Source: Eledone cirrhosa (taxonomy: Eukaryota; Mollusca; Cephalopoda; Octopoda; Eledonidae). Taken from it: a stretch of DNA of 64,000 nucleotides. The stretch lies in the NCBI GenBank assembly GCA_964016885.1, contig OZ024741.1:412230549-412294548 (forward strand), in the 5' to 3' direction. The position numbers were made by a program, and so were the translations under genes. The notes under the pieces were generated by a model that was given only the letters and a program-made list of their open reading frames with translations, made no database searches and was not told the origin of the DNA. Positions 51,849-60,700 of the stretch are shown here, in pieces (position 1 is the stretch's first letter; each line of letters starts with the position of its first letter).

Positions 51849-52389
51849 ATTTCATCTATTGATTCAGAGTTGCTCAAATGTATTCTCAGCTCATCCATCC
51901 ATAACGGTGGGAAAATTGAGGGCTAGAAGAACAGTGGTGGTGGGGTAATGGCAGGGTGTGTTGGGATGCGCCAGAGGAGGAGAGAGTTAGTTAGGCAGGT
52001 AGTAGCAGCAGCAGTGGAAATGGCACGCTAGGTTTGATTGGTCGAATAGACTATGGTGGTGTGTGGGGGTGGGGGGGAGAGAGCTTGTGAGGTAGGAACT
52101 GAGGGTCGCATGGTAAATAACTGAGAGAGATACAATAGAATTAGAATACCGCATGGTAAATATCCAAGTTAATACTACATCAGTAAAATTAACAATAATA
52201 ACGTCATGAAAACTACTAAGAAAAACCCTCGAAAATTTATCGCTAATACAGCAGGGAACATCATTAATATTACCAACAATATGTAGGCTAAAATACCTTC
52301 GGAGATTAGTGAGGATGGATGGATGGCTGGAACAATTGGAATCAACTCTAGTGATACATTTTAGCAGAGAAGAATGGGAAAGTGTCTTA
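51849..52389 (-). promoter_or_regulatory. LINE 5' leader, probable internal promoter region, copy 1
   Basis: About 540 bases separate the start codon from the TA tract, identical in copy 2. Autonomous LINEs carry their promoter downstream of the transcription start, so this is the likely location. No core promoter motif can be assigned with confidence. It contains G-rich runs (tgtgggggtgggggggag near 52062) and a ggatggatggatgg run near 52313. Confidence 0.45.
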
Positions 52390-52425
52390 TATATTAATAT
52401 ATATATATATATATATATTTAGTGT

Positions 52426-52468
<43 letters not shown>
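52390..52468. repeat. (TA)n spacer between tandem LINE copies 1 and 2
   Basis: Two TA tracts split by tttagtgtcc. The identical spacer follows copy 2. Confidence 0.92.
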
Positions 52469-52470
<2 letters not shown>

Positions 52471-52768
52471 TCATCATCATCATCACCGTTTTACGTCCGT
52501 TCTTCCACGCTAGCATGGGTTAGACGGGTTGTCCTGTTGTGGGCAGTGTCTGGTCGGCTGACCATGCCTTGCTCATACAGGAACTGATCTGGCTTGATTT
52601 CTACAGCTGGATGCCCTTCCTAACACCAACCTCATTTACAGTGAGTGCTGGGTGCTTTTTCGTGGCGCCTACACGTCCACTTTACAGTGTGGGCTGGGTG
52701 CTTTTTTGCCGTGGCACCTCCACGACCACCTTGCGGTGGGGGGAGTGGGGGCATATTGTTTATATGCT

Positions 52769-55700
52769 TCAGCATGTACCCATGGGAGGTCGGGTACCCT
52801 GTATTACTGCGTGACGCCAGAAGTCACGGTCGTGTGTCATTGACTTTGAGAGGTGTAGTTGGGTAAGGTCGGCTTTTATCACCTCATCCCAAGTCATATT
52901 GGGTCTCCCCACTCCGCGGTTTCCATCAACTTCTAGTGCTCTGCACCTTTTTATGCAGCTGTCATCCTTCATACGCATCACATGTCCATACCAGCGTAAC
53001 CGCCTCTCCTGCACGCAGCATTTGATTCCTCTTATGCTCAGTCTCTCTCTCAATTCCTTTATGCTTTGTCGTTCACGTATATTACTGTTACACATCCATC
53101 GGAGCATGCAGGCTTCGTTTCTCTCTAATCTACGTAAGTCTTCCACCTTCAGCGCCCAGGTCTCACTACCATGCAACATTGCTGTTCGGATACACGCATC
53201 ATACAGTCTGCCTTTCATTCTGAGGGAGAAGCCTTTTGCAGCTAGCAGTGGTAGTAGTTCCCTAAACTTCTTCCATCCCGTTCTTACCCTAGTTATTGTA
53301 CTTTCTGAGCACCCACCTCCGTTGCTAATTCGGTCACCTAGGTAGCAGAAGCTGTCTACTGTTTCTACAGGGCCCTCCCAGAGATTGGTGGTACTTGTTT
53401 CCTGTGGCTGTTTGCTTGCTGTTTCAGCACAGCTGCTGCATGTGAATCCTACATTCTTAATTAAGCTTCCTGAGATCCCGCTACATCTCTTGTGTACCCA
53501 TTGTTTGCATTTGGGGCAGAGAATGGAGTTCCTACCTACACCTTTCCTACATACTGAGCAAGGCCATTTCCCTGAGGGGATCTGGGTTCTGTTTTCTCGT
53601 CTACTTACAAGGACCTTAGTCTTTGTCATGTTGACTTTGAGGCCCTTTCTCTCTAGTCCCTGCTTCCAGGTTTGGAATTTATTCTCTAGTTCTACCATAG
53701 ATTCAGCTATGAGTGCGAGGTCATCAGCATACAGGAGTTCCCATGGGCATCCAGTCTTAAACTCCTCCGTTATTGCCTGCAGGACTATGATGAACAGGAG
53801 AGGGCTAAGAACAGAGCCCTGGTGGACCCCAACCTGTACGCTAAATTGCTCGCTATACTCATTGCTAATCCTAACTTTGCTGACTGCTCCCCTATACATG
53901 GCTTGTACCGCTTTCACAAGCCATTCATCTACTCCTAGTTTTCTAAGAGCCCACCAGATTACTGCACGTGGAACTCTGTCAAAGGCTTTCTCAAGGTCGA
54001 CAAATGCCAAGTAGAGTGGCTTACTTTTAGCTAGGTACTTTTCCTGTAATTGCCTCACAAGGAAGAGGGCATCAGTGGTGCCTCTCCCTGGTACAAACCC
54101 AAATTGCATCTCGTCTATATTCACCCGGTCCCTAATCAGCTGTGCTATAACTCTTTCTGTTACTTTCATGACCTGGTCCATCAACTTTATACCTCTATAG
54201 TTTCCTCTATCTAGTGCATCGCCTTTACCTTTGTAGCAGTTGACAATGATGCTACTGCACCAATCTTTTGGTATGGCCCCTTCTAGTATTACCTGGTTAA
54301 CGATACGTGTGGTTATAGTGTGACCTACAGACCCAGATGCCTTCAGCATCTCGGCAGCTATAGCCGATGGACCGGTTGCCTTCCCCATCTTCATATCTCT
54401 GATTGCCTTACTTACTACGCTGCTGCTGACTTGTACTGCTGGTCCCTCTATAGGGTCTACATGGGGTAGGGTCTCTTCTTGCCATGCATTCTCCTCATTT
54501 AGTAATCTATCATAATGACTCTTCCATGCATCTTTCTTCTCAGCACTTGTGAGGGCAAGCTCACCTTTATCATTCCGGATACACTTCTCTCCAATGACAT
54601 CACAACTATCTCTGACACACTGCCTCGCAATCTTGAATACTTCCTGTTTCTGGTCCTCACGTTGTAAAACATGCTTGAATTTTCTATCCTCTGCTTCCCT
54701 CCTAGCTAAGTATACTTGTCGCCTAGCTTCCCTCTTGGTCTCTATGTAATGTACCCTGCTCCCCCCGTTCTTCCATTCTTTCCATGCCTGTCTCTTGGCC
54801 TTGACTGCTTCATCTACCTTATTGTTCCACCACCAAGTCACTCTCCTCCTGCTTGAGGTCTTACTCCAGCCACAAACCTCATCCGTCGCCTCTAGTAAGT
54901 TATTTTTTAGGAACTCCCAGTTCTCTTCTACGTTAAATGTCTCTATCTGTTCTTCTTTACTGTCATAGGCGTTGAGTAAAATATCTTTAAATCTGTTACT
55001 GGTTGAGGGGACTTTCAGCTTCCAGATCTTTCTTCTCCAGGTTGGCCTCTGTTTCCGGGTTCGTCTAGTTCTGACCGTGAGGTCGCTGACAACTAAGCTA
55101 TGTTGGGATGTACATTCCTCACTAGGGAAGGCTTTTGTGTTTACGACCGTCCATCTGTCACGTCCTCTGATGAGGATAAAATCTAACTGACTAGAGTGCT
55201 CCCCTGATCTATAGGTGATCAGGTGGTTGTCGGGTTTTTTAAAGTTTGTGTTACATATCGACATGTCATTGGCGTCGCAGAATTCTAGAAGTCTGAATCC
55301 TTCCTCATTCCTTGTGCCAACTCCATGGCCTCCATGTACTCTATTGAAGCCGTCGCAGTGTTTACCTACGTGTCCGTTAAAATCTCCTGCAATGATTAGG
55401 AAGTCCTTGTCGTCTGTTAGAGCAGTAGTGTGTATTAGGGACTCGTAAAACCTATCCTTAAGTTCGTCTGGCAGCCCCGATTGGGGTACGTAAGCTGATA
55501 TTATTGTGGTAATTGTCTTATTCAGGACTAGTCTGAGTTTAATGATTCTTGCATTTACCCTGTACACTGAGATTACTTTATCGACCCACTTGTCAGCTAA
55601 TAGTATACCTACACCACCCATCCCATCGTCATTTCCCACCCAGAAAAATTTGTAGCACTGGCTTTTTCCTACAAGGACTCTAGCAGACCCTCCTCTCCAT

Positions 55701-55888
55701 CTAGTCTCTTGCACACAGCATACATCAACTTCCTTTCGCTCTAGCATTTCTACGATTTCCCCTGCTCTTCCTTTCATTGAGCCTACATTGATGGTACCAA
55801 CTCGGAGTTTTGGGCATTTGTCGACACTCGTAGGGGAGGGTCTCTGGGTTGGCGCTTCACATGGGTGCTTGGTAGCTCGCAGATTCAT
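52769..55888 (-). CDS. LINE polyprotein: APE endonuclease, reverse transcriptase, PHD-type zinc finger
   Basis: 1,039 aa with all domains as in the ORF at 48729-51848. By eye only two residues differ, both near the C-terminus: GRPNMTW in place of GRPKMTW, and LSKSMTHD in place of LSKTMTHD. Endonuclease, YADD and all eight zinc ligands are intact. The start is the ATG at 55888, again one codon after an in-frame TGA. Two intact, nearly identical ORFs indicate recent activity or recent tandem duplication of one insertion. Confidence 0.93.
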   Translation of the reverse strand: MNLRATKHPCEAPTQRPSPTSVDKCPKLRVGTINVGSMKGRAGEIVEMLERKEVDVCCVQETRWRGGSARVLVGKSQCYKFFWVGNDDGMGGVGILLADKWVDKVISVYRVNARIIKLRLVLNKTITTIISAYVPQSGLPDELKDRFYESLIHTTALTDDKDFLIIAGDFNGHVGKHCDGFNRVHGGHGVGTRNEEGFRLLEFCDANDMSICNTNFKKPDNHLITYRSGEHSSQLDFILIRGRDRWTVVNTKAFPSEECTSQHSLVVSDLTVRTRRTRKQRPTWRRKIWKLKVPSTSNRFKDILLNAYDSKEEQIETFNVEENWEFLKNNLLEATDEVCGWSKTSSRRRVTWWWNNKVDEAVKAKRQAWKEWKNGGSRVHYIETKREARRQVYLARREAEDRKFKHVLQREDQKQEVFKIARQCVRDSCDVIGEKCIRNDKGELALTSAEKKDAWKSHYDRLLNEENAWQEETLPHVDPIEGPAVQVSSSVVSKAIRDMKMGKATGPSAIAAEMLKASGSVGHTITTRIVNQVILEGAIPKDWCSSIIVNCYKGKGDALDRGNYRGIKLMDQVMKVTERVIAQLIRDRVNIDEMQFGFVPGRGTTDALFLVRQLQEKYLAKSKPLYLAFVDLEKAFDRVPRAVIWWALRKLGVDEWLVKAVQAMYRGAVSKVRISNEYSEQFSVQVGVHQGSVLSPLLFIIVLQAITEEFKTGCPWELLYADDLALIAESMVELENKFQTWKQGLERKGLKVNMTKTKVLVSRRENRTQIPSGKWPCSVCRKGVGRNSILCPKCKQWVHKRCSGISGSLIKNVGFTCSSCAETASKQPQETSTTNLWEGPVETVDSFCYLGDRISNGGGCSESTITRVRTGWKKFRELLPLLAAKGFSLRMKGRLYDACIRTAMLHGSETWALKVEDLRRLERNEACMLRWMCNSNIRERQSIKELRERLSIRGIKCCVQERRLRWYGHVMRMKDDSCIKRCRALEVDGNRGVGRPNMTWDEVIKADLTQLHLSKSMTHDRDFWRHAVIQGTRPPMGTC

Positions 55889-56429
55889 ATTTCATCTATT
55901 GATTCAGAGTTGCTCAAATGTATTCTCAGCTCATCCATCCATAACGGTGGGAAAATTGAGGGCTAGAAGAACAGTGGTGGTGGGGTAATGGCAGGGTGTG
56001 TTGGGATGCGCCAGAGGAGGAGAGAGTTAGTTAGGCAGGTAGTAGCAGCAGCAGTGGAAATGGCACGCTAGGTTTGATTGGTCGAATAGACTATGGTGGT
56101 GTGTGGGGGTGGGGGGGAGAGAGCTTGTGAGGTAGGAACTGAGGGTCGCATGGTAAATAACTGAGAGAGATACAATAGAATTAGAATACCGCATGGTAAA
56201 TATCCAAGTTAATACTACATCAGTAAAATTAACAATAATAACGTCATGAAAACTACTAAGAAAAACCCTCGAAAATTTATCGCTAATACAGCAGGGAACA
56301 TCATTAATATTACCAACAATATGTAGGCTAAAATACCTTCGGAGATTAGTGAGGATGGATGGATGGCTGGAACAATTGGAATCAACTCTAGTGATACATT
56401 TTAGCAGAGAAGAATGGGAAAGTGTCTTA
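55889..56429 (-). promoter_or_regulatory. LINE 5' leader, probable internal promoter region, copy 2
   Basis: Sequence identical by eye to 51849-52389. The same considerations apply. Confidence 0.45.
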
Positions 56430-56465
56430 TATATTAATATATATATATATATATATATTTAGTGT

Positions 56466-56508
<43 letters not shown>
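56430..56508. repeat. (TA)n spacer between tandem LINE copies 2 and 3
   Basis: Same TA-tttagtgtcc-TA structure as 52390-52468. Confidence 0.92.
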
Positions 56509-56510
<2 letters not shown>

Positions 56511-57546
56511 TCATCATCATCATCACCGTTTTACGTCCGTTCTTCCACGCTAGCATGGGTTAGACGGGTTGTCCTGTTGTGGGCAGTGTCTGGTCGGCTG
56601 ACCATGCCTTGCTCATACAGGAACTGATCTGGCTTGATTTCTACAGCTGGATGCCCTTCCTAACACCAACCTCATTTACAGTGAGTGCTGGGTGCTTTTT
56701 CGTGGCGCCTACACGTCCACTTTACAGTGTGGGCTGGGTGCTTTTTTGCCGTGGCACCTCCACGACCACCTTGCGGTGGGGGGAGTGGGGGCATATTGTT
56801 TATATGCTTCAGCATGTACCCATGGGAGGTCGGGTACCCTGTATTACTGCGTGACGCCAGAAGTCACGGTCGTGTGTCATTGACTTTGAGAGGTGTAGTT
56901 GGGTAAGGTCGGCTTTTATCACCTCATCCCAAGTCATATTGGGTCTCCCCACTCCGCGGTTTCCATCAACTTCTAGTGCTCTGCACCTTTTTATGCAGCT
57001 GTCATCCTTCATACGCATCACATGTCCATACCAGCGTAACCGCCTCTCCTGCACGCAGCATTTGATTCCTCTTATGCTCAGTCTCTCTCTCAATTCCTTT
57101 ATGCTTTGTCGTTCACGTATATTACTGTTACACATCCATCGGAGCATGCAGGCTTCGTTTCTCTCTAATCTACGTAAGTCTTCCACCTTCAGCGCCCAGG
57201 TCTCACTACCATGCAACATCGCTGTTCGGATACACGCATCATACAGTCTGCCTTTCATTCTGAGGGAGAAGCCTTTTGCAGCTAGCAGTGGTAGTAGTTC
57301 CCTAAACTTCTTCCATCCCGTTCTTACCCTAGTTATTGTACTTTCTGAGCACCCACCTCCGTTGCTAATTCGGTCACCTAGGTAGCAGAAGCTGTCTACT
57401 GTTTCTACAGGGCCCTCCCAGAGATTGGTGGTACTTGTTTCCTGTGGCTGTTTGCTTGCTGTTTCAGCACAGCTGCTGCATGTGAATCCTACATTCTTAA
57501 TTAAGCTTCCTGAGATCCCGCTACATCTCTTGTGTACCCATTGTTT
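56509..57546 (-). mobile_element. RTE-like LINE, copy 3 of tandem array, 5' part missing (subfamily A)
   Basis: Identical to copy 2 from its tail to the zinc finger except one base (T to C at about 57220). It breaks off at ttgttt (57546). It is followed by a TA run and then the same agtgtcttatatattaatat flank that borders copies 1 and 2. The shared flank implies that the missing 5' part was deleted after the tandem array formed. Confidence 0.9.
56809..57546 (-). pseudogene. LINE polyprotein C-terminal fragment, frame intact
   Basis: Open from the break at 57546 (in the zinc finger near KQWVHKRC) to the natural stop at 56809. The first methionine in the remaining frame is at 57258. It carries the GRPNMTW and LSKSMTHD variants of copy 2. 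No enzymatic domain remains. Confidence 0.88.
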
Positions 57547-57574
57547 ACCTATATATATATAGTGTCTTATATAT

Positions 57575-57606
<32 letters not shown>
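57547..57606. repeat. (TA)n tract with agtgtcttatatattaat
   Basis: Same flank as found 5' of the two full-length LINE copies. Confidence 0.85.
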
Positions 57607-57607
<1 letters not shown>

Positions 57608-57773
57608 GTGAAATTCCATTGTAACGAAATTCAAGCGTATAGAAAAAATTTGTTATGATTAAAAATTCTTTACGAGATCAACCATAAAACATTGAGTGTC
57701 TGTTGTGTGAGCATAGAACAACATTGCATTATACTGAAACATTCGTTATATCAGAATTTGATCTGTTTGTATA
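57607..57773. repeat. Possible pogo/Tigger-like DNA transposon remnant
   Basis: Begins gtgaaattccattgtaacga, reminiscent of pogo-type ends (cagt...ttataacgaa), and near its other side has attcgttatatcagaattt. It is only about 165 bp, has no transposase and lies between simple repeats. The class is a guess. Confidence 0.3.
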
Positions 57774-57790
57774 TATGATGATGATGATGA
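57774..57790. repeat. (GAT)n run at the left border of the G-rich satellite
   Basis: Five or so gat units, possibly the tail of a lost LINE end. Confidence 0.6.
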
Positions 57791-60700
57791 TGGAGTGGGT
57801 GGTGGTGGTGGTATTGAGGGTAGTGGGTGGAGGTGGTGGTATTGAGGGTAGTGGGTGGTGGTGGTGGTATTGAGGGTGGTGGTGGTGGTGGTGGTATTGA
57901 GGTTAGTGGGTGGTGGTGGTGGTGGTATTGAGGATAGTGGGTGGTGGTGGTGGTGGTATTGAGGATAGTGGGTGGTGGTGGTGATATTGAGGTTAGTGGG
58001 TGGTGGTGGTATTCAGGATAGTGGGTGGTGGTGGTATTGAGGGTATTGGGTGGTGGTGGTGGTGGTATTGAGGGTAGTGGGTGGTGGTGGTGGTATTGAG
58101 GCTAGTGGGTGGTAGTGGTGGTATTGAGGGTAGTGGGTGGTGGTGTTGGTGTTGAGTATGGTGGTGGTGGTGGTGGTATTGAGGGTAGTGTGTGGTGGTG
58201 GTGGTATTGAGGGTAGTGGGTGGTGGTGGTGGTATTGAGGGTAGTGGGTGGTGGTGGTGGTATTGAGGGTAGTGGGTGGTGGTGGTGGTATTGAGGGTAG
58301 TGTGTGGTGGTGGTGGTATTGAGGGTAGTGGGTGGTGGTGGTGGTATTGAGGGTAGTGGGTGGTGGTGGTGGTATTGAGGGTAGTGGGTGGTGGTGGTGG
58401 TATTGAGGCTAGTGGGTGGTAGTGGTGGTATTGAGGGTAGTGGGTGGTGGTGTTGGTGTTGAGTATGGTGGTGGTGGTGGTGGTATTGAGGGTAGTGTGT
58501 GGTGGTGGTGGTATTGAGGGTAGTGGGTGGTGGTGGTGGTATTGAGGGTAGTGGGTGGTGGTGGTGGTATTGAGGGTGGTGGTGGTGGTGGTGGTATTGA
58601 GGGTAGTGGGTGGTGGTGGTGGTATTGAGGGTAGTGTGTGGTGGTGGTGGTATTGAGGGTAGTGGGTGGTGGTGGTGGTATTGAGGGTAGTGGGTGGTGG
58701 TGGTGGTATTGAGGGTAGTGGGTGGTGGTGGTGGTATTGAGTGTAGTGGGTGGTGGTGGTGGTATTGAGGCTAGTGGGTGGTGGTGTTGGTGTTGAGTAT
58801 GGTGGTGGTGGTGGTGGTATTGAGTGTAGTGGGTGGTGGTGGTGGTGGTATTGAGGGTAGTGGGTGGTGGTGGTGGTATTGAGTGTAGTGGGTGGTGGTG
58901 GTATTGAGGGTAGTGGGTGGTGGTGGTGGTATTGAGGGTAGTGGGTGGTGGTGGTGGTATTGAGGGTAGTGGGAGGTGGTGGTATTGAGGGTAGTGGGTG
59001 GTGGTGGTATTGAGGGTAGTGGGTGGTGGTGGTGGTATTGAGGGTAGTGGGTGGTGGTGGTATTGAGTGTAGTGGGAGGTGGTGGTGGTATTGAGGGTAG
59101 TGGGTGGTGGTGGTGGTATTGAGGGTAGTGGGTGGTGGTGGTGGTATTGAGTGTAGTGGGTGGTGGTGGTGGTATTGAGGGTAGTGGGTGGTGGTGGTAT
59201 TGAGGGTAGTGGGTGGTGGTGGTGGTATTGAGGGTAGTGGGAGGTGGTGGTATTGAGGGTAGTGGGTGGTGGTGGTATTGAGGGTAGTGGGTGGTGGTGG
59301 TGGTATTGAGGTTAGTGGGTGGTGGTGGTGGTATTGAGGCTAGTGGGTGGTGGTGTTGGTGTTGAGTATGGTGGTGGTGGTGGTGGTATTGAGGGTAGTG
59401 GGTGGTGGTGGTGGTATTGAGGGTAGTGGGTGGTGGTGGTGGTATTGAGGGTAGTGGGTGGTGGTGGTGGTATTGAGGCTAGTGGGTGGTGGTGGTGGTA
59501 TTGAGGGTAGTGGGTGGTGGTGGTGGTATTGAGGGTAGTGGGTGGTGGTGGTGGTATTGAGTGTAGTGGGTGGTGGTGGTGGTATTGAGGGTAGTGGGTG
59601 GTGGTGGTGGTATTGAGTGTAGTGGGTGGTGGTGGTGGTATTGAGGGTAGTGGGTGGTGGTGGTGGTATTGAGGGTAGTGGGTGGTGGTGGTGGTATTGA
59701 GGCTAGTGGGTGGTGGTGTTGGTGTTGAGTATGGTGGTGGTGGTGGTGGTATTGAGTGTAGTGGGTGGTGGTGGTGGTATTGAGTGTAGTGGGTGGTGGT
59801 GGTGGTATTGAGGGTAGTGGGTGGTGGTGGTGGTATTGAGGGTAGTGGGTGGTGGTGGTGGTATTGAGGCTAGTGGGTGGTGGTGTTGGTGTTGAGTATG
59901 GTGGTGGTGGTGGTGGTATTGAGGGTAGTGGGTGGTGGTGGTGGTATTGAGTGTAGTGGGTGGTGGTGGTGGTATTGAGGGTAGTGGGTGGTGGTGGTGG
60001 TATTGAGTGTAGTGGGTGGTGGTGGTGGTATTGAGGGTAGTGGGTGGTGGTGGTGGTATTGAGGGTAGTGGGTGGTGGTGGTGGTATTGAGGGTAGTGGG
60101 AGGTGGTGGTATTGAGGGTAGTGGGTGGTGGTGGTATTGAGGTTAGTGGGTGGTGGTGGTGGTATTGAGGGTAGTGGGTGGTGGTGGTGGTATTGAGGCT
60201 AGTGGGTGGTGGTGTGGTGTTGAGTATGGTGGTGGTGGTGGTGGTATTGAGGGTAGTGGGTGGTGGTGGTGGTATTGAGGGTAGTGGGTGGTGGTGGTGG
60301 TATTGAGGGTAGTGGGTGGTGGTGGTGGTATTGAGGCTAGTGGGTGGTGGTGTTGGTGTTGAGTATGGTGGTGGTGGTGGTGGTATTGAGGGTAGTGGGT
60401 GGTGGTGGTGGTATTGAGTGTAGTGGGTGGTGGTGGTGGTATTGAGGGTAGTGGGTGGTGGTGGTGGTATTGAGTGTAGTGGGTGGTGGTGGTGGTATTG
60501 AGGGTAGTGGGTGGTGGTGGTGGTATTGAGGGTAGTGGGTGGTGGTGGTGGTATTGAGGCTAGTGGGTGGTGGTGTTGGTGTTGAGTATGGTGGTGGTGG
60601 TGGTGGTATTGAGTGTAGTGGGTGGTGGTGGTGGTATTGAGTGTAGTGGGTGGTGGTGGTGGTATTGAGGGTAGTGGGTGGTGGTGGTGGTATTGAGGGT

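Larger units (their letters stand above)
48426..52389 (-). mobile_element. Full-length RTE-like LINE, copy 1 of tandem array (subfamily A)
   Basis: Contains a (CAT)n tail, a 3' untranslated region (48426-48728), an intact 1,039-codon ORF and a ~540-bp 5' leader. It is bordered by TA tracts at both ends. It differs from copy 2 by only a few bases, three of them within 48695-48858 (A/G at 48695, T/A at 48803, C/A at 48858), and by one extra CAT in the tail. A single ORF with a trinucleotide 3' tail and no poly(A) is typical of the RTE group. Assignment to a neighbouring clade (for example Proto2) cannot be excluded. Confidence 0.92.
52469..56429 (-). mobile_element. Full-length RTE-like LINE, copy 2 of tandem array (subfamily A)
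   Basis: Same structure as copy 1 at an offset of 4,040 bp, including leader, tail and the TA spacer. The few bases that differ from copy 1 (52735, 52843, 52898) are shared with the third, broken copy, so copies 2 and 3 are closest relatives. Confidence 0.92.

Noticed and set aside
48859..57385. Plus-strand ORFs of 60-209 codons opposite the LINE copies
   Set aside because: Shadows of the minus-strand polyprotein; identical sets recur in each copy without motifs.
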